The notes: generated from the letters alone by a model not told the origin. A stretch of DNA of 64,000 nt from Neolewinella persica DSM 23188 (GCF_000373105.1 NZ_KB890458.1:1-64000), one strand, 5' to 3'. Positions 25,325 to 33,420 are shown, counted from the stretch's first letter. Program-made: numbers and translations.

Positions 25325-25951
25325 ATGAAACTCCAAGTTCAAAGCGCACAGGGTACGAATGCTGGCCGTGAGGTAGAACTGCCCGAAAATATTTTCGGCG
25401 TAGAGCCAAACGAGCACGCCGTATACTTAGCGGTAAAAGCTTACCTGGCTTCTCAGCGTCAGGGTACACACAAATCCAAAGAGCGCGGTGAAGTAGCCGG
25501 TTCCAGAAGGAAGCTGCATAAGCAGAAGGGTACTGGTGGTAGCCGTAAGGGTGACATCAAGAGCCCGATCTTCCGTGGTGGTGGTCGTATTTTTGGCCCC
25601 CGCCCTCGCACCTACAACGTAAAGCTAAACAAGAAAGTCGCTCAGGCGGCCCGTGCAAGTGCTTTCACTGTAAAGGCGAATGCCGGTGCAATCAGGGTAG
25701 TGGAAGACCTCAAGTTCGACGCGCCTAAGACCAAGGACTACGTTGCTTTCCTCAACGCCATGGGCGCCAACGAAGGTAAAGTACTCCTGATCACTGCAGA
25801 AACCGACCAGCACGTTTACCGTAGTGGCCGTAATATTCCTAACAGTGCTATTCTCAGTGCTGGCCAGGTCAGTACCTACGATGTAATGAAGGCCAGTACG
25901 GTCATCGTTTCTGAAGGTGCCATCGAAAAACTCAAAGAGCAATTCGCTTAA
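25325..25951 (+). CDS. rplD: 50S ribosomal protein L4
   Basis: 208 residues from MKLQVQSAQG at 25325. It lines the nascent-peptide exit tunnel and in other bacteria represses the S10 operon. The tunnel extension includes RQGTHKSKERGEVAGSRRK and GTGGSRKGDIKSPIFRGGG. It is complete, with a 64-base gap after rplC. Confidence 0.97.
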   Translation: MKLQVQSAQGTNAGREVELPENIFGVEPNEHAVYLAVKAYLASQRQGTHKSKERGEVAGSRRKLHKQKGTGGSRKGDIKSPIFRGGGRIFGPRPRTYNVKLNKKVAQAARASAFTVKANAGAIRVVEDLKFDAPKTKDYVAFLNAMGANEGKVLLITAETDQHVYRSGRNIPNSAILSAGQVSTYDVMKASTVIVSEGAIEKLKEQFA

Positions 25952-25998
25952 TCATCAGCTTTCGGTCTGCATGCAGGCCGGACTAAACACAAATCAAA

Positions 25999-26295
25999 AT
26001 GGCTAAGACTATTCTTATCAAGCCGGTCGTGTCCGAGAAAGCTGAGTTGCTTTCCGAGAACCAGGAACACTACACTTTCGTAGTGGCCAAGACGGCTAAC
26101 AAAATCGAAATCCGTAACGCAGTGGAAGCTCGTTATGGCGTAACGGTAAACCGGGTGAACACCATGGTTATGCCTAGCAAAACTAAAAACAGATCGACTA
26201 AGTCCGGTCTTCTCCGCGGTCGGGTATCCTCCTTTAAGAAGGCGATCATTACCCTGGCCGAAGGCGAGACCATCGACTTATACAACGAATTATAG
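25999..26295 (+). CDS. rplW: 50S ribosomal protein L23
   Basis: 98 residues. It is the docking site at the tunnel exit for SRP and trigger factor. It starts MAKTILIKPVVSEKAELLSE, the family N-terminus. The basic loop KTKNRSTKSGLLRGR replaces the longer E. coli one. An 88-base gap before rplB holds weak inverted repeats (CACCGG words). Confidence 0.96.
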   Translation: MAKTILIKPVVSEKAELLSENQEHYTFVVAKTANKIEIRNAVEARYGVTVNRVNTMVMPSKTKNRSTKSGLLRGRVSSFKKAIITLAEGETIDLYNEL

Positions 26296-26383
26296 AAATC
26301 ACCGGTGGGTGGGGAGCCAATAACCGTGGTCGATCGCGGTCATTGCTTTAGCTCCGAGATTCACCGGACCAATTTGTGCAATA

Positions 26384-27220
26384 ATGCCAATCAAAAAGTT
26401 TAAGCCAGTATCTCCGGGTTCTCGTTTCCACGTTGGAAACAAGTTCGATGAGTTAACTGGTGACAAGCCAACCAAGAGCCTGCTCGCCCCCATCAAAAAG
26501 AGTGGTGGTCGTAACGGTACTGGTAAAATGACTGTTCGCCAGAAAGGTGGTGGTCATAAGCGTCGCTACCGTATCATCGATTTCCGTCGTAACCATGATG
26601 GCGTAGCCGCCACGGTTAAGACGATCGAGTATGATCCGAACCGTACCGCTTTTATCGCTTTAGTCGAGTACACCGACGGCAAGAAGACTTACATTATCGC
26701 TCCTCAGGGACTGAAAGTAGGTGATCAGCTGATGTCTGGTGCTGACGCGCTCCCAACCGTGGGAAATACCCTTTTCCTGGCCGATGTGCCATTGGGTAAC
26801 TCCATCCACGCTATTGAGCTTCAGCCAGGTAAGGGTGCAGCCCTTGCCCGCTCTGCTGGTACTAACGCTACCCTGATGGGTAAAGAAGGTCGCTTCGTTT
26901 CTGTGAAACTCCCTTCTGGTGAGGTTCGCCGTATCCTCAAGACCTGCCGTGCTACCATCGGTACTACGTCTAACCCCGACCATAGCCTCACCGTAGCCGG
27001 TAAGGCAGGTCGTAATCGCTGGCTCGGCAAACGTCCACGTGTACGTGGCGTAGCTATGAACCCGGTCGATCACCCAATGGGTGGTGGCGAAGGTCGCGCT
27101 TCAGGTGGTCACCCACGCTCACGCACGGGTATCATGGCCAAAGGCCAGAAGACGCGCAACGTCAACAAGGCAAGCAACAAATTGATCATCACCCGTCGTA
27201 AGACGAAGAACAAGAAGTAA
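26384..27220 (+). CDS. rplB: 50S ribosomal protein L2
   Basis: 278 residues, full length. It is needed for subunit association and peptidyl transfer. It shows GGGHKRRYRIIDFRR, LPSGEVRRI and the conserved RGVAMNPVDHPMGGGEGR loop with the key His. The tail RRKTKNKK is normal. rpsS follows after 3 bases. Confidence 0.98.
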   Translation: MPIKKFKPVSPGSRFHVGNKFDELTGDKPTKSLLAPIKKSGGRNGTGKMTVRQKGGGHKRRYRIIDFRRNHDGVAATVKTIEYDPNRTAFIALVEYTDGKKTYIIAPQGLKVGDQLMSGADALPTVGNTLFLADVPLGNSIHAIELQPGKGAALARSAGTNATLMGKEGRFVSVKLPSGEVRRILKTCRATIGTTSNPDHSLTVAGKAGRNRWLGKRPRVRGVAMNPVDHPMGGGEGRASGGHPRSRTGIMAKGQKTRNVNKASNKLIITRRKTKNKK

Positions 27221-27223
27221 TCC

Positions 27224-27493
27224 ATGGCACGTTCGCTTAAGAAAGGTCCCTACGTATTTCACCGCCTCTATGACAAAATCGTCAAAGCACAGGAAGGTGG
27301 CCGTAAGGGCATGATCAAAACCTGGTCCCGTTCTTCCATGATCATCCCTGACATGGTAGGCCTCACAATCGCCGTACACAATGGTAAAACCCACGTTCCC
27401 GTATACGTTACGGAAAACATGGTTGGCCATAAGCTCGGTGAATTCGCTCCAACGCGTTCCTTCCGGGGTCACGGTGGCAAGAAAGGTAAGTAA
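27224..27493 (+). CDS. rpsS: 30S ribosomal protein S19
   Basis: 89 residues. It binds 16S rRNA with S13 in the head. It starts MARSLKKGPYVFHRL and contains TWSRSSMIIPDMVG and HKLGEFAPTRSFRGH. It is followed by an unusual 327-base gap before rplV, where most genomes have a few bases. Confidence 0.97.
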   Translation: MARSLKKGPYVFHRLYDKIVKAQEGGRKGMIKTWSRSSMIIPDMVGLTIAVHNGKTHVPVYVTENMVGHKLGEFAPTRSFRGHGGKKGK

Positions 27494-27496
27494 GCC

Positions 27497-27568
27497 AAGT
27501 TACAGGTTGCAGGTTACAGGTTCCTTCGGAGCGTGCTTGGCTTGCAACCTGCAATTTGCAACCTGAAT
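27497..27568. repeat. Iterated-word hairpin (GGTTACAG/GGTTGCAG)
   Basis: CAAGTTACAGGTTGCAGG and TTACAGGTTCC on the left pair with GCAACCTGCAATTTGCAACC on the right. The stem is built from repeated 7-8 base words, and the apex is CTTCGGAG-like. Confidence 0.6.
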
Positions 27569-27576
27569 AATAATTA

Positions 27577-27672
27577 GGCGCGGTCGCAGGTGCAGTGCAA
27601 AAGAGTAGAAAGCAAAGAAGGGTTGCCCGCATTGCTTTTAATCCTTACCTTTGCACCCGCGTTCGCGCCCCC
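27577..27672. repeat. Complete ~96-bp palindromic element (copy D)
   Basis: The left end 27577-27597 is GGCGCG-GT-CGCAGGTGCAGTG. The right end 27651-27672 is the inverted motif with centre A-A. An internal hairpin is formed by AAAGCAA and TTGCTTT around AGAAGGGTTGCCCGCA. The right half carries TTG (27623-27625), 20 bases, then TACCTTTG (27646-27653), a good Bacteroidota promoter pointing at rplV. Confidence 0.75.
27623..27653 (+). promoter_or_regulatory. Candidate promoter inside repeat D, upstream of rplV
   Basis: The -33 TTG at 27623-27625 and the -7 TACCTTTG at 27646-27653 are spaced by 20 bases, which fits the Bacteroidota consensus. It would restart transcription of rplV and rpsC downstream of the hairpin. 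Confidence 0.55.
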
Positions 27673-27820
27673 TTTAATTGAGTGAAGGTAGAGTATGATC
27701 TCGTTTGAGATTATTGATTGTTAATACTTAATTGCTGATTGCTGAAATCAATAATTATCAACCAACAGTCTTCAATCAAGAATCCGTTGTACTAACCCGT
27801 TCCCTCGAAAACCTCCAATA

Positions 27821-28219
27821 ATGGAAGCAGTAGCAAGTTTAAACAGTATCCCGATGTCGGTGCGCAAGATGCGGCTGATTATCGACCTTATCCGCGGTAA
27901 GCAGGTAGGAGAAGCACTGGGTATTCTCGAATTCAGCAAGCAGGAAGCTGCGATCTGGATCAAAAAGGATCTCCTGAGTGCTATCGCAAACTGGGAGTAC
28001 AAAACCGGTGGCACCGAAAGTGCTGACGAGTACGACCTTTATGTCTCCGAAGCATTTTCTGATGCCGGTGCGCAAATCAAGCGTTTCCGCCCCGCGCCTC
28101 ACGGCCGTGCCCACCGTATCCGGAAGCACAGCTGCCACATCACCATCAAGGTATCCAACCGCAACCCGCTCCCGAGCGAAGTAGAAGGTGCCGTAATTGA
28201 AACCGAAACCGCAGAATAA
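27821..28219 (+). CDS. rplV: 50S ribosomal protein L22
   Basis: 132 residues. It is a tunnel-lining protein. It starts MEAVASLNSIPMSVRKMRLIIDLIRG and contains the hairpin extension FRPAPHGRAHRIRKHSCHITI. The C-terminus carries a short acidic tail (SEVEGAVIETETAE) beyond the family core. rpsC follows after 3 bases. Confidence 0.97.
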   Translation: MEAVASLNSIPMSVRKMRLIIDLIRGKQVGEALGILEFSKQEAAIWIKKDLLSAIANWEYKTGGTESADEYDLYVSEAFSDAGAQIKRFRPAPHGRAHRIRKHSCHITIKVSNRNPLPSEVEGAVIETETAE

Positions 28220-28222
28220 GAC

Positions 28223-28987
28223 ATGGGACAAAAGACTAATCCAATTGGTAACCGCCTGGGTTACATTCGCGGCTGGGACAGCAACTGGTTTGCTGACAAA
28301 GAGTACGCCGCCAACGTCATCGAAGACGCCAAACTGCGTGAATACATCGATACCCGTATCGAAAAAGGTGGTATCGCTCGCGTTATCATCGAACGTACCC
28401 TGAAGCGGATTACGCTGACGATTCACACCAGCCGCCCCGGTATCATTATCGGTAAGGGTGGTAAGGAAATCGATCTGCTCCGCGAAGAGCTTCGTCGCCT
28501 GACGAAGAAAGACATTCAGATCAACATCATCGAGATCCGTAAGCCTGAACTAGACGCCAATATCGTGGCCGAAAGTGTAGCTAAGCAGATCGAAGCCCGG
28601 ATCAACTACCGTCGTGCGATCAAGACCAGCATTGCCGCTACTATGCGTGCCAGTGCAGAAGGTATCAAGATCCGCATTTCTGGTCGCCTCAACGGTTCGG
28701 ACATGAGCCGTACGGAAGAGTTTAAGGAAGGACGTACGCCCCTCCATACTTTCCGTGCCGATATCGACTACGCACACAAAGAAGCACACACTGTATACGG
28801 ACGTATCGGTATTAAGGTGTGGCTCTGTAAGGGTGAAGTTCTCGGTAAGCGTGACCTGAACCCGAACGCCGGTCTTGCAACCAAAGGCAATGATCGCCGT
28901 GGTGGAGATCGTGGCGGCCGTGGCGGTCGTGATGGCGGTGGACGCCGTGGTGGCAACGATCGCCGTGGTGGCGGTGGCCGTCGTTAA
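28223..28987 (+). CDS. rpsC: 30S ribosomal protein S3 with Arg/Gly-rich tail
   Basis: 254 residues. It lies at the mRNA entry channel. It has the KH domain with GIIIGKGGKEIDLLREEL and a C-domain ending GIKVWLCKGEVLGKRD. After about residue 215 comes a low-complexity tail of roughly 38 residues rich in Arg, Gly and Asp (RRGGDRGGRGGRDGGGRRGG). Such tails occur in some Bacteroidota S3 proteins and probably bind RNA. The N-terminus is standard. Confidence 0.97.
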   Translation: MGQKTNPIGNRLGYIRGWDSNWFADKEYAANVIEDAKLREYIDTRIEKGGIARVIIERTLKRITLTIHTSRPGIIIGKGGKEIDLLREELRRLTKKDIQINIIEIRKPELDANIVAESVAKQIEARINYRRAIKTSIAATMRASAEGIKIRISGRLNGSDMSRTEEFKEGRTPLHTFRADIDYAHKEAHTVYGRIGIKVWLCKGEVLGKRDLNPNAGLATKGNDRRGGDRGGRGGRDGGGRRGGNDRRGGGGRR

Positions 28988-28988
28988 T

Positions 28989-29105
28989 CAAGTTGCAAGT
29001 TGCACGAGTTGCAGGTTGCATACTAAATAAACAGTATTAGCTGCGGCTAATTACAAAGCGGCTAACCGCAGACTTTGCAACTTGAAACCTGCAATCTGCA
29101 ACTTG
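28989..29105. repeat. Long iterated-word hairpin (AAGTTGC/GCAACTT)
   Basis: CAAGTTGCAAGTTGCACG and GAGTTGCAGGTTGCA on the left face TTTGCAACTTGAAACC and TGCAATCTGCAACTTG on the right. A second stem, CTGCGG/CCGCAG, lies inside. The whole structure spans 117 bases. Confidence 0.65.
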
Positions 29106-29310
29106 TCCAAGATTCAACCGCCCCAGGCGAGAGAAGAAACTGACCAAGAATCATCAAGACGCGGTCTTGCGCTGGTTCTTAAACTCCTGAAAGCAGGGCT
29201 GCAATAGCGAAATAACTCGCTGTTGTTGCCTTGCTTTCGCTATGGAGAACAAAAATCACCAAAAACGGGAAGTTTGCTTCGGTTTACTTCTCTAGATTGG
29301 AATAAAATCG

Positions 29311-29318
29311 TACCTTTG
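29311..29318 (+). promoter_or_regulatory. Candidate -7 promoter box for rplP group
   Basis: TACCTTTG, exact TAnnTTTG, lies 81 bases before rplP. The leader contains CCCCG (29319-29323) pairing with CGGGG (29337-29343 region). It would give the spc-type genes their own transcription start. Confidence 0.65.
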
Positions 29319-29398
29319 CCCCGCTCTAAGGAGATCCTCGGGGAAATTTGAGGTGTAAGTGTTCGATTCTCGGACGTTTGCCCACTAAACTTTAAGCA

Positions 29399-29818
29399 AT
29401 GTTACAGCCGAAAAGAACTAAATATCGCAAGCAGCAGAAACTCCGTAACCGGGGTCTCGCCCAGCGTGGTAATAAGGTTGATTTCGGATCCTTCGGACTG
29501 AAGAGCCTCGGTATCGGACGGATCACCAACCGCCAGATAGAAGCCGCCCGTATTGCCATGACGCGTCATATGAAGCGTGAAGGTAAAGTGTGGATTCGCA
29601 TTTTCCCTGACAAACCCATTACCAGCAAGCCGTTGGAAGTACGTATGGGTAAGGGTAAAGGTGCCCTTGACCATTGGGTCGCCAACGTACAGCCCGGACG
29701 GATTATGTTCGAGCTTGACGGTGTGACCCGGGAAGTTGCTGAAGAAGCCCTACGCCTTGCCGCACAGAAGCTTCCGGTACTGACCAAAGTGGTTACCCGG
29801 CTGGATTACCAGGATTAG
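29399..29818 (+). CDS. rplP: 50S ribosomal protein L16
   Basis: 139 residues. It is a 50S protein near the A-site tRNA elbow. It starts MLQPKRTKYRKQQKLRNRG and contains VWIRIFPDKPITSKPLEVRMGKGKG, which includes the Arg hydroxylated in E. coli. It is complete. It follows a separate promoter, so it may head its own transcript. Confidence 0.97.
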   Translation: MLQPKRTKYRKQQKLRNRGLAQRGNKVDFGSFGLKSLGIGRITNRQIEAARIAMTRHMKREGKVWIRIFPDKPITSKPLEVRMGKGKGALDHWVANVQPGRIMFELDGVTREVAEEALRLAAQKLPVLTKVVTRLDYQD

Positions 29819-29897
29819 ACATCCGCCTCCAACGAAATTAAAACGCTTTTAATAGTTAAGTCCGCCGGCCTGCCGTGCGGCACAACAATATCAACTG

Positions 29898-30158
29898 ATG
29901 GCGAGTAATAAATCAGTCGAGTTGCGGAATGCTTCCGACGCTGATCTTCAGGATCAGCTGACGGAGACCACCGCTAGCCTCGAGAAAATGAAGTTCGACC
30001 ATGCCGTGAATGGCATCGAGAACCCCCTGCAACTGCGGGTAGTCCGTCGCGACCTTGCGCGGATCAAAACAGAAATTCGTCGTCGCGAATTGGACGCAAT
30101 GTCTCCAGAGGAGAAGTCCAAGCGCGATCGCATCTTAATCCGTCGTCGTAAAAAGTAA
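29898..30158 (+). CDS. rpmC: 50S ribosomal protein L29
   Basis: 86 residues, slightly longer than the usual 60-70. It lies at the tunnel exit next to L23. The core is LRNASDADLQDQLTETTASLEKMKFDH plus NPLQLRVVRRDLARIKTEIRRRE. A basic tail (MSPEEKSKRDRILIRRRKK) makes up the extra length. Confidence 0.95.
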   Translation: MASNKSVELRNASDADLQDQLTETTASLEKMKFDHAVNGIENPLQLRVVRRDLARIKTEIRRRELDAMSPEEKSKRDRILIRRRKK

Positions 30159-30164
30159 TCGAAC

Positions 30165-30614
30165 ATGAGCAACGAGGAAAATAAAGAGCAGGAAGGCACT
30201 GTCGAAGAGACAACCCCAACCGTGCTGGAAACCGTAGCCGAAGCTGTAGGCACCGCCGTAGGAGCCGTTGAGAATACCGCAACTGCGGTAGCCGAAACGG
30301 TAACCGATGCAGCGGAAACAGTTACCAACTACTTCGCTCCTGAAGAGGAGGCTGAGGATACTGGCCGTAACGAGCGCAAAACGCGGATTGGTCTGGTCGC
30401 CAGCAACAAGATGGATAAAACCATTTCTGTGGTGATCGAACGCCGGTTGAAGCACCCTATTTACGGCAAGTACGTAAAGAAATCAAAAAAGCTCATCGCA
30501 CACGATGAGAACAACGAATGCCAGATCGGCGACCTTGTCAAGATCATGGAGACCCGCCCGATTAGCCGCCGTAAGCGCTGGCGTCTGGTGACTGTCCTGG
30601 AGAAAGCCAAGTAA
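30165..30614 (+). CDS. rpsQ: 30S ribosomal protein S17 with ~66-residue N-terminal extension
   Basis: 149 residues, where S17 is normally 80-90. The S17 core begins near residue 68 (GRNERKTRIGLVASNKMDKT) and ends WRLVTVLEKAK, with HPIYGKYVKKSKK in the middle. The first 66 residues are acidic and Ala/Val/Thr/Glu-rich, with a run of AVGTAVGAVENTATAVAETV-like repeats that would form an amphipathic helix. The reading frame is continuous. Met30165 lies 6 bases after rpmC, and no good internal start codon lies near residue 68, so the extension appears real. Confidence 0.93.
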   Translation: MSNEENKEQEGTVEETTPTVLETVAEAVGTAVGAVENTATAVAETVTDAAETVTNYFAPEEEAEDTGRNERKTRIGLVASNKMDKTISVVIERRLKHPIYGKYVKKSKKLIAHDENNECQIGDLVKIMETRPISRRKRWRLVTVLEKAK

Positions 30615-30641
30615 TTCATTAATCGTTCAAATTAGCATAGC

Positions 30642-31010
30642 ATGATCCAACAGGAATCACGGTTGCGCGTAGCCGACAACAGCGGTGCCAAAGAGGTACT
30701 CTGTATTCGCGTACTGGGCGGCTCAAAGCGTCGCTACGCCAGCATCGGCGACCAGATCGTCGTGACGGTTAAGGAAGCTTCACCAGGCGGCAACGTAAAA
30801 AAAGGTACAGTATCCCGTGCCGTAGTAGTACGGACACGGAAAGAAATCCGCCGTAAGGATGGCTCGTACATCCGTTTTGATGACAACGCCGTAGTTCTCC
30901 TCAACGCAAGTGAGGAGCCACGCGGTACCCGCATCTTCGGCCCCGTGGCTCGCGAACTTCGCGACCGCGACTACATGAAGATCGTTTCACTAGCCCCTGA
31001 AGTAATCTAG
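30642..31010 (+). CDS. rplN: 50S ribosomal protein L14
   Basis: 122 residues. It forms bridges to the 30S subunit and is the binding site of the silencing factor RsfS. It starts MIQQESRLRVADNSGAKEVLCIRVLGG and ends EVI. It is complete and typical. Confidence 0.98.
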   Translation: MIQQESRLRVADNSGAKEVLCIRVLGGSKRRYASIGDQIVVTVKEASPGGNVKKGTVSRAVVVRTRKEIRRKDGSYIRFDDNAVVLLNASEEPRGTRIFGPVARELRDRDYMKIVSLAPEVI

Positions 31011-31029
31011 GGCACCAAAATAATTTCCA

Positions 31030-31389
31030 ATGGCTAACAAGACCTATAAGGATAAGCAGAAGCGCCACGCGCCGAAGCTCAAAATCAAGAAGGGTGACAT
31101 GGTCGTGGTCATCGCTGGTGCCGATAAGGACCGCTCCACGCCACGTGAAGTTCTTCAGGTTCTTCCCCAGGACAACCGCGCAATCGTCGATGGCGTGAAC
31201 ATCCGCAAGAAGCACCAAAAACCGACTGAAACCGATCAGGGAGGTATCGTTGACAAAGCGGCCTCCATTCACATTAGCAATCTGATGCTCGTCGATTCCG
31301 ACAATCAGCCAACTCGCGTAGGACGCAAGGAGGGTGAAAACGGAAAGTTGGCGCGTTTCGGAAAGCGTAACGGTAATATCATCAAGTAA
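31030..31389 (+). CDS. rplX: 50S ribosomal protein L24
   Basis: 119 residues. It is a 50S assembly initiator with a KOW motif (KIKKGDMVVVIAGADKDR). It ends GKRNGNIIK. Its TAA stop overlaps the ATG of rplE by one base (TAATG), so the two are translationally coupled. Confidence 0.97.
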   Translation: MANKTYKDKQKRHAPKLKIKKGDMVVVIAGADKDRSTPREVLQVLPQDNRAIVDGVNIRKKHQKPTETDQGGIVDKAASIHISNLMLVDSDNQPTRVGRKEGENGKLARFGKRNGNIIK

Positions 31390-31952
31390 TGAGCTACACG
31401 CCAAGACTTAAGAAAAAGTACGACGAGGAAGTAAGAGCTGCACTGCAAGAGCAGTTCAACTACAGCAGTCCCATGCAAATTCCTCGTCTCCTTAAAATCT
31501 GCATCAATCAGGGTGTAGGTAAAGCTACGCAGGATCGTAAGCTTGTTGAGAACGCAATGAAGGAGATGTCTCTGGTAGCTGGTCAACAATCTGTGATCAC
31601 GAAGTCCAAGAAATCAGTCTCTAACTTCCGTCTTCGTGAAGATATGGGCATTGGTGCCAAGGTAACGCTTCGTCGTGAGAAGATGTATGATTTCCTTGAC
31701 CGCCTGATCTCTACGGCCCTTCCACGGGTACGTGACTTCCGCGGCATCAACGATAAGAGCTTCGACGGCCGTGGCAATTACACCATGGGCATCACCGAGC
31801 AGATTATCTTCCCGGAAATCAGTCTGGATGATGTGGCAAACATCACCGGTTACGACGTTTCGTTCGTAACCAGCGCTGAAACCGACGCTGAATCACTTGC
31901 TCTCTTGAAGGCCCTCGGTCTTCCATTCAAGAACCAAAATAACGCGAACTAA
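31389..31952 (+). CDS. rplE: 50S ribosomal protein L5
   Basis: 187 residues. It contacts 5S rRNA and the P-site tRNA. It contains IPRLLKICINQGVGKATQDRK, GAKVTLRREKMYDFLDRLI and GRGNYTMGITEQIIFPEI. It is complete. rpsN follows after 1 base. Confidence 0.98.
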   Translation: MSYTPRLKKKYDEEVRAALQEQFNYSSPMQIPRLLKICINQGVGKATQDRKLVENAMKEMSLVAGQQSVITKSKKSVSNFRLREDMGIGAKVTLRREKMYDFLDRLISTALPRVRDFRGINDKSFDGRGNYTMGITEQIIFPEISLDDVANITGYDVSFVTSAETDAESLALLKALGLPFKNQNNAN

Positions 31953-31953
31953 G

Positions 31954-32223
31954 ATGGCTCGTAAATCACTGATTGCCCGCGAAAACAAGCGGCAACGCAT
32001 GGTTGCCAAGTATGCTGAAAAGCGTGCTGCGCTCAAAGCTGAAGGTAACTGGGACGAGCTGGATAAGCTCCCTCGAAACTCTAACCCCATTCGCCTGCAC
32101 AACCGCTGTGGACTGACGGGACGTCCAAAAGGCTACATGCGTAAATTCGGCCTTTGTCGTGTTAAGTTCCGTGAATTGGCACTTAACGGTCAGATCCCCG
32201 GAATTCGCAAAGCTTCCTGGTAA
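31954..32223 (+). CDS. rpsN: 30S ribosomal protein S14, long form
   Basis: 89 residues. It has only two Cys (NRCGLTGRPKGYMRKFGLCR), so it is the zinc-free long form. It starts MARKSLIARENKRQRM and ends GIRKASW. The gap before rpsH is 145 bases and has only weak repeats of TTTGCC words. Confidence 0.97.
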   Translation: MARKSLIARENKRQRMVAKYAEKRAALKAEGNWDELDKLPRNSNPIRLHNRCGLTGRPKGYMRKFGLCRVKFRELALNGQIPGIRKASW

Positions 32224-32368
32224 GCAACCGCTTATAAGTCTTGGGTTTTTAAACCTGAAGCTTGTAAACAAAAACATTAAGCAATTTGCCTTCTGCAATT
32301 TGCCACTTTTTTTAACAGCTCCGTAGGTTCCTTATACTGGAATACCCCGAAGCGCAATATCAATAGTA

Positions 32369-32779
32369 ATGGCCGTAACGGATCCAATTGCTGACTACCT
32401 GACCCGCCTGCGTAATGCGCAAATCGCTGGTCACCGAGTCGTCATCATTCCTTCTTCTAAGACTAAGAAGCGTATGACTGAAATTTTATACGATCAGGGA
32501 TATATCCTGAAGTACAAGTTCGACGATGAAGCAGGTAAGGGTAAGCAGGGAGAAATCTCCATTGCCCTCAAATACGAGAAGGACAGCAAGCGTCCTGTTA
32601 TTCGTAAGCTCATTCGCATCTCTAAGCCGGGTCTGCGTCAGTACGTAAAAGCTGATGCTCTCCCCAGAGTAATCAACGGCCTGGGAATCGCCATCATTTC
32701 TACCTCTCATGGTCTGATGACCGAGAAGCAGGCACGGAAAGACAATGTCGGCGGCGAAGTACTGTGCTACATATACTAA
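32369..32779 (+). CDS. rpsH: 30S ribosomal protein S8
   Basis: 136 residues. It binds helix 21 of 16S rRNA and is the spc-operon repressor in E. coli. It starts MAVTDPIADYLTRLRNAQ and ends GGEVLCYIY, with ISTSHGLMTEKQAR. It is complete. Confidence 0.98.
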   Translation: MAVTDPIADYLTRLRNAQIAGHRVVIIPSSKTKKRMTEILYDQGYILKYKFDDEAGKGKQGEISIALKYEKDSKRPVIRKLIRISKPGLRQYVKADALPRVINGLGIAIISTSHGLMTEKQARKDNVGGEVLCYIY

Positions 32780-32862
32780 TCAATCTTAAGTAAACTCCTG
32801 CAGAGGTCTGTAACCCACTGGGTTTTATAACTGACTTCATAAGGCAATTAAATCAACAGGAT

Positions 32863-33420
32863 ATGTCCAGAATTGGCAAAAATCCCATCAGCTTCCCTTC
32901 CGGCGTCTCTATTGACGTGAGCAAAGGAAACCTGGTGACCGTAAAGGGCCCTAAAGGGGAACTTACCCAACAGGTTAGCCCTGACATGGGAATCAACATC
33001 GAGGATGGTGAAATCACCGTTACTCGCCCTTCTAATAGCAAGCGTCACCGCAGCTTCCACGGTCTTTACCGGTCGCTGATTGCCAACATGGTGGAAGGTG
33101 TGACCAATGGCTACGAACTCAGTCTTGAGGTAGTAGGTGTAGGTTACCGTGCTGAAAACAATGGCAACCTGTTGATCCTCACGCTTGGGTTTTCCCACCC
33201 GATCTACTTCATGGTTCCCCAGGAAGTATCGGTAGAGACCATCAGTGCTAAGGGTAAGGCTCCAATCGTTAAGTTAACGAGTATGGATAAGCAGCTTATC
33301 GGCCAAATCGCCGCTAAGATTCGCGCCTTCCGTAAGCCTGAACCTTACAAAGGAAAAGGTATCAAGTTTGTTGGAGAAGAACTTCGTCGTAAGGCTGGTA
33401 AGACCGCCGCTAAGAAGTAA
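32863..33420 (+). CDS. rplF: 50S ribosomal protein L6
   Basis: 185 residues. It has two homologous domains near the sarcin-ricin loop. It starts MSRIGKNPISFPSGVSID and contains VEGVTNGYELSLEVVGVGYRA and KPEPYKGKGIKFVGEELRRK. It is complete. The 41-base gap to rplR contains CCCCTAATCCCCAGAGGGGGA, a small hairpin. Confidence 0.98.
   Translation: MSRIGKNPISFPSGVSIDVSKGNLVTVKGPKGELTQQVSPDMGINIEDGEITVTRPSNSKRHRSFHGLYRSLIANMVEGVTNGYELSLEVVGVGYRAENNGNLLILTLGFSHPIYFMVPQEVSVETISAKGKAPIVKLTSMDKQLIGQIAAKIRAFRKPEPYKGKGIKFVGEELRRKAGKTAAKK

Larger units (their letters stand above)
27494..27820. other. Intergenic insertion inside the S10 operon (rpsS-rplV)
   Basis: This 327-base gap splits rpsS from rplV. 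It contains, in order, an iterated-word hairpin (27497-27568), a complete palindromic element with a promoter (27577-27672) and an AT-rich stretch with repeated TTGATTGTTAAT-like words. No gene was found. Confidence 0.7.
28988..29398. other. Intergenic insertion inside the ribosomal operon (rpsC-rplP)
   Basis: This 411-base gap contains a long iterated-word hairpin (28989-29105), a segment with AT-rich words and GCTATTTCGC-like partial repeats near 29205-29240, and the rplP promoter with a leader hairpin. No gene was found. Confidence 0.7.

Noticed and set aside
29344..29385. Second tRNA-like T-loop (GTGTTCGATTCTC) in the rplP leader
   Set aside because: The loop matches, but the stem has only two or three pairs and no other arm is present. 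Probably chance.
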